Positions 24,838 through 32,829 of a stretch of 64,000 nt of DNA are shown piece by piece. The translations under genes and the position numbers were made by a program. Source of the DNA: Aldehydirespirator sp965116965 (GTDB lineage: Bacteria > Actinomycetota > Acidimicrobiia > Acidimicrobiales > Aldehydirespiratoraceae); contig OZ220743.1 of NCBI GenBank assembly GCA_965116965.1, positions 1,860,001-1,924,000 of the forward strand, read 5' to 3'. The notes under the pieces were generated by a model. That model had not been told where the DNA came from, ran no database searches, and saw only the letters and a list, made by a program, of their open reading frames with translations. Position 1 is the first letter of the stretch; the number at the start of each line of letters is the position of its first letter.

Positions 24838-25794
24838 GAGGCCGCGCGGATTGACCATCCACGGGTCGTCTGGTTGTCCCGACTGGAATGTCGGGTGTCC
24901 TGTCAACGAGACGACCGTGGAGGTCAGACACATCATGCGCGCGTTGGAGTCGGAAGTGGTGGATCCGGTGTGGGCGGCGATCGAGCCGCTTGTGCCGGTG
25001 CCTGTGGACAACCATCCCACCGGCGGGCACCGGCGCCGGATACCGGACAAGATCGTGTTCTGGGGGATCTTGATCCGGTTGGTGACGGGCTGCTCGTGGG
25101 TCACCGCGGAGAGGCTGTTGGGCGGGCGCGTGTCTGACACGACTATGCGCGCCCGCCGCGACGAGTGGGTCGAGGCCGGAGTCTTTGAGGGCCTGGAGTC
25201 TGAGGCGCTGCGCGCCTATGACCGCATCGTGGGCCTCGACTTGTCCGAGGTGGCGGTGGACGGGTCGATCCACAAGGCGCCCTGCGGCGGCGAAGGCACC
25301 GCCAAAAGCCCTGTTGACCGGGCCAAACTGGGCTGGAAGTGGTCCATATTGGCGGACCGGGCCGGGGTGCCGGTCGCGGCGGTCGCCGACGGCGCCAACC
25401 GACACGACACCATCTTGTTGGAACCCACACTGCGAGCCGCCCCCGAAGGGCTGCTAGCCGACGTGGAGACCCTGCACCTCGACCGCGGATATGACAACGC
25501 GCCGGCGCGCGCGGTGTGCGCCGCGATGGGCATCGACGACGTCGTGTGCGCGAAGAAGCGCCCCCGCCACGCCAAGCGCCGCAAACCCAACACGGCTCCC
25601 TTCGGGCTGCGCTGGAGCGTCGAGCGCACCAACTCGTGGCTGTCGAACTTCGGACAGATGCGCCGCAACACAGACCGCCGCCCCCAGCACCGACGAGCCC
25701 AACTCTCCCTCGCCATAACCCTCATTATCACAGCCAAACTCATCGACCACCGCGACCGATGGAACCCCCACCCATGATCAATCCGCGCTCGCTC
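24838..25794 (+). mobile_element. IS5-family insertion sequence
   Basis: The element is 957 bp with imperfect inverted ends (left GAGGCCGCGCGGATTGAC; right end read inward GAGCGAGCGCGGATTGAT). It is flanked by TTA at 24835-24837 and 25795-25797, a 3-bp target duplication of the TNA type known for IS5 subgroups. It carries one intact transposase gene. It sits in codon 9 of a DUF488 gene. Confidence 0.9.
24935..25777 (+). CDS. IS5-family transposase
   Basis: An intact transposase of about 280 residues from ATG 24935; the frame is open to 24851. The DUF4096-like N-terminus (VWAAIEPLVP, GHRRRIPDKIVFWGIL) is followed by the DDE catalytic core: EVAVDGSIHKAP, LHLDRGYDNAPARAVCA and the terminal WSVERTNSWLSNFGQMRRN. 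GGAGG lies 11 bases before the chosen start. With both inverted ends present the copy could still be active. Confidence 0.88.
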   Translation: MRALESEVVDPVWAAIEPLVPVPVDNHPTGGHRRRIPDKIVFWGILIRLVTGCSWVTAERLLGGRVSDTTMRARRDEWVEAGVFEGLESEALRAYDRIVGLDLSEVAVDGSIHKAPCGGEGTAKSPVDRAKLGWKWSILADRAGVPVAAVADGANRHDTILLEPTLRAAPEGLLADVETLHLDRGYDNAPARAVCAAMGIDDVVCAKKRPRHAKRRKPNTAPFGLRWSVERTNSWLSNFGQMRRNTDRRPQHRRAQLSLAITLIITAKLIDHRDRWNPHP

Positions 25795-26039
25795 TTAGTG
25801 AAACCGATCGTGCAGATCTCCACTGGGGCTCCTCCTCGAAGAGAGGGAGTTGGCTCGGGGCCGTCAAGGTCGCGGATCAGCTGTCTTTCGTCAACAACGC
25901 GGCCGTCGTCGAGGATGTGCGCACGTCGTAACGTCGGTTGGTTGAACCCCTAGAGGCCATCACGCCGACGGTAATGCACCCTTGTGACGATGCTTGGAAC
26001 CACCTCTGTAGCAATAGGGCGGCGGTAACCTCGGGGGTC

Positions 26040-27317
26040 GTGGCCCAGCCCTTGTTCCGCGCCCCGGTGGGCACCCGCGACATCCTGCCGCCGGAGTCGG
26101 CGCGCCGGCGCCGGCTGGTGTCCGTGTTCGCCGACCTTGCCGACCGGACCGGCTTCGGCCTGTTGGAGTCGCCGGTGTTCGAGGACGTCGGGGTGTTCCA
26201 GCGCCTGGGTATCTCCACCGAAGTCGTCACCAAGGAGATGTTTGAGTTCTTCGACAAGGGCAACCCGCCCCGCCACCTGGCCCTCCGTCCCGAACTCACG
26301 GCCAGCGTGTGCCGGGCCTTCGCCGAGTTGCGGCCACCGGTGCCGTGGAAGATCTGGTACTCCGGCCCCCAGTTCCGCTATGAGCGCCCCCAGGCCGGCC
26401 GCTACCGGCAGTTCGACCAGGTCGGGGTGGAGACCCTGGGTACCGACGACCCCCACGCTGACGTCGAGGTCATCGGTCTGGGGGTGCGCTTCTACGAAGC
26501 ACTCGGCATGGGGCAGGTGCGCCTGCTGATCAACAGCCTCGGAGACGCCGATAGCCGACCCGCCTACGACGCCGCGTTGACCGACTATCTCCAGAGAAGG
26601 AGAGGCGACCTGTCCGAGCAGTCGCGCTCCACCCTGGACCACAATCCGTTGCGGGTGCTCGACTCCAAGCGCGCCGAGGATCAGCCGGTGATCGCCGACG
26701 CGCCGCTGATGCCAGACTTCCTGTCGGGGGCCTCGGCCGAGCACTTCGACTCAGTGCGGTCCGGCCTCGACAGCCTCGACGTGGCCTACGAGGTTTCGCC
26801 CCGCCTGGTGCGCGGCTTCGACTACTACACCCGCACCGCCTTCGAGTTCGTCGCCGACGCGCTCGGCACCGCCCAGGACGCGGTAGGGGGTGGAGGGCGC
26901 TACGACGGGTTGGTGGAGGAGTTGGGCGGGCCCCCGACGCCGGGCATCGGCTTCGCCCTCGGCGTGGACCGTATCCTGCTGGCCTGCGACGCCGAGGGTG
27001 TCTTCCCTCCAGATCCCGCACCCGTGCAGGTGTTCATGGTGGACACGGCCGGCGGGCAGAGCGCAGCCGTGCTATGCGACCGGCTCCGGCAAGCCGGCCT
27101 CGGCGTTGACCGGGCCTTCGACGGCCGGTCCATGAAGGCCCAGATGAAGCGGGCCGACCGCTCGGGGGCCGTCGTCGCGGTGATCATCGGACCCGACGAG
27201 CAAGCCGCCGGCACTGCGGCTGTACGGGACATGCGCCCGGGCGGAGGCCAGCAGCACGTGGCCATAGAGGATGTCGTGCCGGCCGTGACCGAACTGCTCC
27301 GGAGGGCCGCACCATGA
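26040..27317 (+). CDS. hisS: histidyl-tRNA synthetase
   Basis: Class II synthetase charging tRNA-His. GTG 26040 gives APVGTRDILPPES as the first motif. Motif 2 is WYSGPQFRYERPQAGRYRQF; the histidine-specific loops are LVRGFDYYTRTAFEF and the GGGGRYDGL region; motif 3 is GIGFALGVDRILL. An anticodon-binding domain closes the protein. 425 residues is standard. The 216 bp before it (25824-26039) contain the DUF488 start region and otherwise no gene. It is followed by a pair of hairpins and aspS. Confidence 0.95.
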   Translation: MAQPLFRAPVGTRDILPPESARRRRLVSVFADLADRTGFGLLESPVFEDVGVFQRLGISTEVVTKEMFEFFDKGNPPRHLALRPELTASVCRAFAELRPPVPWKIWYSGPQFRYERPQAGRYRQFDQVGVETLGTDDPHADVEVIGLGVRFYEALGMGQVRLLINSLGDADSRPAYDAALTDYLQRRRGDLSEQSRSTLDHNPLRVLDSKRAEDQPVIADAPLMPDFLSGASAEHFDSVRSGLDSLDVAYEVSPRLVRGFDYYTRTAFEFVADALGTAQDAVGGGGRYDGLVEELGGPPTPGIGFALGVDRILLACDAEGVFPPDPAPVQVFMVDTAGGQSAAVLCDRLRQAGLGVDRAFDGRSMKAQMKRADRSGAVVAVIIGPDEQAAGTAAVRDMRPGGGQQHVAIEDVVPAVTELLRRAAP

Positions 27318-27335
27318 TCACCCGACCCCGTCCGG

Positions 27336-27453
27336 GAATTGGCAGCGTTGCGCACGGTATGCGTGCATTGTGCTGCCAATTCGGCGTGCGGGCTGCTGCC
27401 CCTTGGGAATTGGCAGCGTTGTGCACGGTATGCGTGCATTGTGCTGCCAATTC
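27336..27453 (+). repeat. two 47-bp palindromic hairpin repeats between hisS and aspS
   Basis: Copies at 27336-27382 and 27407-27453 differ at one position. Each is an inverted repeat with a perfect 11-bp stem (GAATTGGCAGC with GCTGCCAATTC) and an inner GCACG/CGTGC stem. They are 24 bp apart. They could form strong RNA hairpins acting as terminator or processing sites, or be a small REP-like mobile repeat. No T-run follows either copy. Confidence 0.85.
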
Positions 27454-27501
27454 GGGATGCTCGGTCGGGTGGCACCGGTGACCGGGGTCGACTCAACCTC
27501 C

Positions 27502-29256
27502 ATGCGGACCGATCTGTGCGGCCGCCTCGGTTCCGAAGACGCGGGCCGAAAGGTGACGGTGTGCGGCTGGGTGGACCGCCGCCGCGAGCACAGTGAGCAT
27601 CTCGCCTTCGTGGACCTGCGGGACCACACCGGGGTGCTGCAGTGCGTGGTGGACGGCGCCCGGGACCTGCGTTCGGAGTTCGTGGTGCGGATCACCGGCA
27701 CGGTGCGGATGCGGCCCGAAGGCACCGTCAACCCGGCGCTGGCCACCGGCGAGGTCGAGCTGCAGGACTGCGACGTGGAGCTGCTGTCGCGGGCCGAGCC
27801 GCCGCCATTCCCCCTTGACGAGCGCACCGAGGTGGACGAGACCCTGCGCCTGCGGCACCGCTACGTCGATCTGCGCAAGCCCCGCATGCAGCACAACCTG
27901 CGGGCCCGGGCCGCGGTCAACGGGGCCATCCGGCGGGCCATGGACGCCCAGGGCTTCGTCGAGGTGGAGACCCCGATGCTCATCGCCTCCACCCCGGAGG
28001 GGGCTCGCGACTTCGTGGTTCCGTCCCGCAAGGAGCCCGGCTCGTTCTACGCCCTGCCCCAGAGCCCGCAGATCTTCAAGCAGCTCACGATGGTGGGGGG
28101 CGTCGACCGCTACTACCAGATCGCCCGCTGCCTGCGCGACGAGGACCTTCGGGCCGACCGCCAGTTCGAGTTCTCCCAGCTCGATGTGGAGGCGTCGTTC
28201 GTGACCCGCGACGACGTGCTCGGCTTCGTGACAAGGGCAGTGGCCGAAGCCACCGTCGAGGTCACCGGGCACGACCCCGGCACGTTCGACCGCATGACCT
28301 GGCACGACGCCATGGAGCGCTTCGGCTCGGACAAGCCCGACACCCGCTTCGGGATGGAACTGGCCGAGTTGACCCCGGTCTTCGCCGACACCCAGGCCCG
28401 GGTGTTCCAGGCGCCCTGCGTGAAGGGGATCTGCCTGACCGGCGGGGCGGAGACCCTGCCCCGCAGCCGGGTGGACGAGCTGGTGGCCACCTGCCAGCGG
28501 TGGGGGGCCAAGGGCCTGGCCTGGATGAGGATCGTGGCCACCGATGACGGGGGCTCAGCCCTCGACGGCGGCGTGGCCAAGTTCCTGTCGGCCGCCGAGG
28601 CCGCCGCAGTGATCGAGGCCCTCGACGCCCGGCCCGGCGACATGGTGTTCCTAGTGGCCGACAAGCGGCCGGTGGTGCGCCATGTGCTGGGCCTGCTTCG
28701 CCTCGAGCTGGGCCGCCCGCCGGTCAACGACGGCAGCTTCAACTACCTGTGGGTAGTGGACTTCCCGCTGTTCGAGGCGCTCAGCGCCGAGGGCGAGCCG
28801 ATCCCTTCTCACCACCCGTTCACCATGCCCCACGAAGACGATCTGGGTGTGCTCATGTCGCCGGACGGCCCGCCCACCGGCGAGGCCCTGCTGGACGTCC
28901 GCAGCCAGGCCTACGACCTGGTCCTCAACGGCTGGGAGCTCGGGTCGGGAAGCGTGAGGATCCACCGCCGCGAGGTCCAGCAGCGCATCTTCGAAGTCCT
29001 GGGCATTGCCCCCGCCGAGGCTCAGGAGCGCTTCGGCTTCCTGCTCGACGCCTTCCGCTACGGCGCCCCACCCCACGCCGGCTTCGCAGTGGGCCTGGAC
29101 CGCCTGGCCGCCCTGCTGGTGGGGGAGGAGAACATCCGTGAGGTGATCGCCTTCCCCAAGACGCAATCAGGCGCTGATCCCCTGACCGACGCCCCGAGCC
29201 CCATAGCCGACGCCCACCTGCAAGAACTCGGCCTGAGAGTCCAGCCCCCCGCCTGA
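27502..29256 (+). CDS. aspS: aspartyl-tRNA synthetase
   Basis: Class IIb synthetase of 584 residues. The N-terminal OB fold (VTVCGWVDRRREHSEHLAFV) is followed by class II motifs: FVEVETPML, the flipping-loop region FVVPSR and PQSPQIFKQLTMV, motif 2 CLRDEDLRADRQFEFSQLD, a GAD insertion domain, and motif 3 AVGLDRLAALL. ATG 27502 fits the family N-terminus (MRTDLCGRL); the frame is open upstream through the hairpin repeats but that part has no family match. Confidence 0.95.
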   Translation: MRTDLCGRLGSEDAGRKVTVCGWVDRRREHSEHLAFVDLRDHTGVLQCVVDGARDLRSEFVVRITGTVRMRPEGTVNPALATGEVELQDCDVELLSRAEPPPFPLDERTEVDETLRLRHRYVDLRKPRMQHNLRARAAVNGAIRRAMDAQGFVEVETPMLIASTPEGARDFVVPSRKEPGSFYALPQSPQIFKQLTMVGGVDRYYQIARCLRDEDLRADRQFEFSQLDVEASFVTRDDVLGFVTRAVAEATVEVTGHDPGTFDRMTWHDAMERFGSDKPDTRFGMELAELTPVFADTQARVFQAPCVKGICLTGGAETLPRSRVDELVATCQRWGAKGLAWMRIVATDDGGSALDGGVAKFLSAAEAAAVIEALDARPGDMVFLVADKRPVVRHVLGLLRLELGRPPVNDGSFNYLWVVDFPLFEALSAEGEPIPSHHPFTMPHEDDLGVLMSPDGPPTGEALLDVRSQAYDLVLNGWELGSGSVRIHRREVQQRIFEVLGIAPAEAQERFGFLLDAFRYGAPPHAGFAVGLDRLAALLVGEENIREVIAFPKTQSGADPLTDAPSPIADAHLQELGLRVQPPA

Positions 29257-29305
29257 TCGGCCCCGGTCTCGGGCGCGGCGCGTATCGGGTTGCGGCATGC
29301 CGATG

Positions 29306-29722
29306 TCAGATTGAGCCCCGCGGGACCACCCACTCGGTGCGCTGCCCCGTCACTTCGGCGATCCGGTCGAAGTCTCGGTCGTAGTGGATGACTGACAGCC
29401 TGTGCTCCTCCGCCGTCGCGGCAATCAGAAGGTCGGGCACGGGCACTCGGTGCTGGCCACGTTGGGCCAGCCGGTGCTGCGCTTCCAGCGCACGGACCGC
29501 GATCCTCTCCGTCATGGGGAGCGACGGGAGAGCGCTCCGTTCGGCGAGGATCTCCTCGTAGTCGCTGAGCGAGCGGGCGCTGTACAGCACCTCCAGGTCG
29601 ATGATGGCGCAGGTCGCTACCTGCCCGCCGAGGATGAGGGGGGCGAGACGCTCCACGACGGCGGCGTGCGTCATTCGCGACAGAGCGCTCTTGTCGGCCA
29701 GATACCGAGGGCTCACCGCCAT
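29306..29722 (-). CDS. vapC: PIN-domain toxin, VapC type
   Basis: A 138-residue PIN endonuclease. Acidic active-site residues are visible in YLADKSAL, IIDLEVLY, VPDLLIAATA and HYDRDFDRI. Such toxins cleave RNA and are neutralised by the co-expressed VapB. The ATG start at 29720-29722 overlaps the end of vapB. Fewer than 60 bp separate its end from the aspS stop (convergent). Confidence 0.88.
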   Translation of the reverse strand: MAVSPRYLADKSALSRMTHAAVVERLAPLILGGQVATCAIIDLEVLYSARSLSDYEEILAERSALPSLPMTERIAVRALEAQHRLAQRGQHRVPVPDLLIAATAEEHRLSVIHYDRDFDRIAEVTGQRTEWVVPRGSI

Positions 29723-29919
29723 GCGTCGCGCATGAGTTGCTCGTCGGCCAAGTCGATCCCCTCCAAGGTCAGGAGCCGACGCACATGCCTCAGACGCAGG
29801 TCGAAGTCAACGACATGCTGGAGGGCCCCGTTGACCGCCTCCTTCATGGTGGCCGCTCCAGTCATCTGGCGAACCTGTTCGAGGAGGTCGTCGTCTATGT
29901 CGACTAGTCGCTTGGTCAT
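29713..29919 (-). CDS. vapB: VapB-type antitoxin
   Basis: A 68-residue antitoxin: KRLVDIDDDLLEQVRQMTG and MKEAVNGALQHVV form a ribbon-helix-helix-like DNA-binding part, and the C-terminus (GIDLADEQLMRDAWR) would bind the toxin. Its stop overlaps the vapC start, the standard translationally coupled arrangement. A possible operator lies directly upstream (29927-29958). Confidence 0.87.
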   Translation of the reverse strand: MTKRLVDIDDDLLEQVRQMTGAATMKEAVNGALQHVVDFDLRLRHVRRLLTLEGIDLADEQLMRDAWR

Positions 29920-29926
29920 CAGCCTG

Positions 29927-29958
29927 AGTATATCTATTCAACACTTGTATGGATATAC
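29927..29958 (-). promoter_or_regulatory. vapBC promoter/operator
   Basis: In an AT-rich pocket, GTATATC (29928-29934) and GATATAC (29952-29958) form a 7-bp inverted repeat with a 17-bp spacer, a plausible autoregulatory site. The left arm overlaps TATACT, read on the minus strand, a good -10 hexamer ending seven bases before the vapB ATG. That would make the mRNA nearly leaderless. No clear -35 was found. Confidence 0.5.
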
Positions 29959-30033
29959 CGAGCCGCCGATGGAGACAACCAGGCTTCAAGCCGCGCCCAT
30001 TTGCCTAGCGTCCCGGGGTTCTAGGGTGGAGGA

Positions 30034-30672
30034 GTGAATGGCGATGTCTATCGCCCGGCTTCTCCCACTGGCGGCGATGCGGAGCCTTCCGAGGCTCGGC
30101 CGCGGTGGCGAGGGGCGCAGGATGCGGTCGCCCTGTTCTTCGTTCCGGTCGGGCTCGGACTCGTGATCATCCACTATCTCGGCGGTGCCGATGGGCTTCC
30201 CAACGCCGAGCTCGGTGCGGTGGCCTTCGGGACACCGTACTGCGTGCTCGGGTTCCTGGCCTTCCTCGGAGGTCGCACCGGGCGGCCCGCGCTCACGCTC
30301 TTCGCGAGCACGCCGCTGGTGCTGATGAGCATGGTCTCGATTGTCCTGATCCCGCTGGTGCTGCTGGCCGGGTTCCTGGTGGTCCGGGCCATCTCGGGAC
30401 TGGCCGCCGGACAGCAGCAGCACCTAAGCCCGTCCGAGATGTTCCTTCCGTTCGTCGTAACGTCTGCGCCGGTGCTGGCGTTCGGCTACCTGCTGTTCCA
30501 CCAGGACCCGGCGTCGTGGCGATCGGATGACAACACGTTCCACTCCGCCAGCGACATCGTGACCGTCACGGAGTCCATCATCTCGCTGGGGGCAGTTGCC
30601 CTGTCGGCCGTGATCTCGTACGTGTGGATCATCAGGGAGCCGAACACCGATCACGGTTCGAGCGTCGAGTGA
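30034..30672 (+). CDS. multi-pass membrane protein of unknown function
   Basis: 212 residues starting at GTG 30034 right after GGAGGA. About five hydrophobic segments: ALFFVPVGLGLVIIHYL, AFGTPYCVLGFLAFLGG, LVLMSMVSIVLIPLVLLAGF, FLPFVVTSAPVLAFGYLLF and IISLGAVALSAVISYVWII. The family was not recognised. It lies between the vapBC promoter and rarA, 17 bp before the rarA start, so it may be co-transcribed with rarA. Confidence 0.65.
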   Translation: MNGDVYRPASPTGGDAEPSEARPRWRGAQDAVALFFVPVGLGLVIIHYLGGADGLPNAELGAVAFGTPYCVLGFLAFLGGRTGRPALTLFASTPLVLMSMVSIVLIPLVLLAGFLVVRAISGLAAGQQQHLSPSEMFLPFVVTSAPVLAFGYLLFHQDPASWRSDDNTFHSASDIVTVTESIISLGAVALSAVISYVWIIREPNTDHGSSVE

Positions 30673-30689
30673 ACGCCTAGGGTCACAGC

Positions 30690-32012
30690 GTGGCTGGTGA
30701 CCTGTTCGATGCGGCTGCGGCTGAGCGGCTGAGAGGGAGGGCTCCGCTGGCGGCCCGGCTCAGGCCCCGCACCCTCGACGAGGTTGTGGGTCAGGACCAC
30801 CTGGTCGGGCCGGGACGGCCGCTGCGGGAGCTGATCGAGGCCGACCGCCTGTCTTCGGTGATCCTGTGGGGACCGCCGGGCACGGGCAAGACCACGCTGG
30901 CCCGGGTTGTGGCCCTCACCACCGCCAAGGCCTTCGAGGACCTCTCCGCGGTGACCGCCGGGGTCAAGGACGTGCGGGCGGTGATCGAGCGGGCCCGGGA
31001 GCGCCTCGGCGTCCACGGCACCGGCACGATCCTGTTCCTCGACGAGGTCCACCGCTTCAACAAGGCGCAGCAGGACGCTCTGCTGCCTGCGGTGGAGGAC
31101 GGCCTGATCGTGTTGATCGGCGCCACCACCGAGAACCCGCACTTCGAGGTCAACCCGCCGTTGATGTCCCGCTCGACCCTGTTCCGGCTTCACCCGCTGG
31201 ATGCCGGCGCGCTGGTGGAACTGGTCCACCGCGGCCTGGCCGCGGAGTCGGCGACCGCCGACGACGACGCGGTTGAGCACCTCGCGGCCCGCAGCGGCGG
31301 CGACGGCCGCCATGCCCTGACCGGGACAGAGGTGGCGGTTGCGCTGGCCGGCCGCCGGAGCGGAGCCCAGCCCGGTACCGGACGGGCCGATCCCGTCCAC
31401 GTGACATTGGCCGACGCCGAGGCGGCCGCCGACGCCAAAGCGGTGCGCTACGGCCGCGACGGCCACTACGACGTCATCAGCGCGTTCATTAAGAGCATCC
31501 GGGGCTCCGATGCCGACGCCGGCCTGTACTGGCTGGCCCGGATGCTGGAGGCGGGCGAGGATCCCCGCTTCATCGCCCGCCGGCTGGTGATCCTGGCCTC
31601 CGAGGACATCGGCCTGGCCGACGACGGAGCCCTGCTGGTGGCCGACGCCGCGGCCAGGGCGGTGGAGTACGTCGGCCTGCCCGAGGCCCAGCTCAACCTG
31701 GCCCACGCTGTGGTGCGGCTGGCCACCTCACCCAAGTCCAACCGGGTGACCGTGGCCCTCGGCAGGGCCGCCGCTGACGCCCGGACCGCGGGTGCGGGCG
31801 AGGTGCCCATGCACCTGCGCGACGCCCACTACCAGGGCGCGAAGTCCCTCGGCCACGGCGACGGGTACCGGTACCCCCACGACGACCCCGATGGCTGGGT
31901 TGCCCAAGAGCATCGCCCGGCAGAAGTGGCCGGCAACGTCTACTACGAGCCCTCCGACCACGGCGCCGAAGCCACCCTGTCCAAGGACTGGCCCGGCCCC
32001 GAACGTTCCTAG
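30690..32012 (+). CDS. rarA: replication-associated recombination protein RarA
   Basis: AAA+ ATPase of the RarA/MgsA/WRNIP1 family that acts at stalled replication forks. It has the family N-terminus LAARLRPRTLDEVVGQDHLV, Walker A GPPGTGKTTLA, Walker B ILFLDEVHRF, sensor 1 GATTENPHFEV, and the C-terminal tetramerisation region with HYDVISAFIKSIRGSDADA and ASEDIGLAD. 440 residues is typical. GTG start at 30690. Confidence 0.94.
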   Translation: MAGDLFDAAAAERLRGRAPLAARLRPRTLDEVVGQDHLVGPGRPLRELIEADRLSSVILWGPPGTGKTTLARVVALTTAKAFEDLSAVTAGVKDVRAVIERARERLGVHGTGTILFLDEVHRFNKAQQDALLPAVEDGLIVLIGATTENPHFEVNPPLMSRSTLFRLHPLDAGALVELVHRGLAAESATADDDAVEHLAARSGGDGRHALTGTEVAVALAGRRSGAQPGTGRADPVHVTLADAEAAADAKAVRYGRDGHYDVISAFIKSIRGSDADAGLYWLARMLEAGEDPRFIARRLVILASEDIGLADDGALLVADAAARAVEYVGLPEAQLNLAHAVVRLATSPKSNRVTVALGRAAADARTAGAGEVPMHLRDAHYQGAKSLGHGDGYRYPHDDPDGWVAQEHRPAEVAGNVYYEPSDHGAEATLSKDWPGPERS

Positions 32013-32032
32013 GTTGCCGGTATCTTGACTGG

Positions 32033-32515
32033 GTGAGCGCTGTCGATCTGGCCGCCGTGATCGTGACCGTGGTCTGCCTGGCCACGGTGGTCGTGCTGAC
32101 CATGGCCGTGGTCTCGCTGGTGCGGACCATGCGCGAGCTGCGCGACGTGGTCGACGACCTGCGGGACTCGGCCCTTCCCATGGTCGACGATCTGCGCACC
32201 ACCGTCACCAAGGCCGACGCAGAACTTCACCGGGTGGACCGGGTGATCGGGCGGGCCGAGCGCATCGCGGCCACCGCCGACCATGCGAGCCGCCTGACCT
32301 ACCAGGCTTTCGCCCCGCCGCTGATCAAGGGCCTGTCGCTGGTGTCGGGAGCGGGCCAGGCCGGCCGGCGCCTGCGGGAGCGCCGCCGCCACCGCCGGTC
32401 TCTCGATGTGGCTGCCTCGGACAGCCCGGCCGCGGCCGTGGAGGTCGCCACTGCCCGCCACCGAGACGTCCCTGCGACGGGCGGCGCCGGCCGGACCCGG
32501 AGACGACGGCGATGA
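32033..32515 (+). CDS. DUF948-like membrane protein
   Basis: 160 residues with one N-terminal membrane segment (AAVIVTVVCLATVVVLTMAVVSLV), then an amphipathic, likely coiled-coil stretch (MRELRDVVDDLRDSALPMV) typical of DUF948/YtxG-like proteins. The C-terminus is strongly basic (TRRRRR). Its stop overlaps the next gene (ATGA). The rarA / DUF948 / small helical protein / alaS order is common in Actinobacteria. Function unknown. Confidence 0.75.
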   Translation: MSAVDLAAVIVTVVCLATVVVLTMAVVSLVRTMRELRDVVDDLRDSALPMVDDLRTTVTKADAELHRVDRVIGRAERIAATADHASRLTYQAFAPPLIKGLSLVSGAGQAGRRLRERRRHRRSLDVAASDSPAAAVEVATARHRDVPATGGAGRTRRRRR

Positions 32516-32829
32516 GGCGGATGTGGTGGCTGGGCGCAGGCTATGTGGCCGGGCTGGGGACGGCGGCCTGGTTGCGCAGCAAGGCCCGTGAGGCAGCCGA
32601 GCGTTACGCGCCGGCGAACGTTCGCAGCGCGGTGGCCGACCGGTCCCGGGAAGCCGCCCAGCGAGCCCAGCAGACCGCGGCCGACAGCGCCAGGAACCTG
32701 GGCCGGGAGGCCCGGCGCATCGCTGACGACATCCGTCACGCGGTTGCCGAGGGGCGCGACGCCATGCGCGACACCGAGTCGGAGTTGAGCAGCGACGACG
32801 AGCCCACGGCCACCACGGACCGGCCATGA
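32512..32829 (+). CDS. YtxH-like small membrane-associated helical protein
   Basis: 105 residues. A short N-terminal hydrophobic segment (WWLGAGYVAGLGTAAWL) precedes a long Ala/Arg/Glu-rich helix (REAAQRAQQTAADSARNL) and an acidic tail. This resembles YtxH/gas-vesicle-like stress proteins and the small ORF found before alaS in many Actinobacteria. Both ends overlap neighbours by ATGA, so it is translated with the DUF948 gene and alaS. Function unknown. Confidence 0.7.
   Translation: MRRMWWLGAGYVAGLGTAAWLRSKAREAAERYAPANVRSAVADRSREAAQRAQQTAADSARNLGREARRIADDIRHAVAEGRDAMRDTESELSSDDEPTATTDRP

Larger units (their letters stand above)
24414..25823 (-). pseudogene. DUF488-family gene split by an IS5 element
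   Basis: The 5' piece is GTG 25821-25823 with a GAGGAGG site upstream, coding VEICTIGFT. The 3' piece runs 24837-24414 and codes KHSAREFFGILTAEGVERL, IDVRLNN, FAKRDDLLYFL, HGIGYAHEPRLLAPT and the C-terminal DUF488 signature LLCSEHTATHCHRRLIVEYL. Removing the element and one TTA copy joins 26 and 424 bases into a perfect 149-codon frame. Without excision the protein cannot be made from its own start. DUF488 proteins are of uncertain function. The gene probably headed an operon with DUF5131 and tcmP. Confidence 0.85.

Noticed and set aside
26015..26042. T-box-like sequence before hisS
   Set aside because: AGGGCGGCGGTAACCTCG only loosely resembles the T-box core; no specifier stem or UGGN bulge could be drawn.
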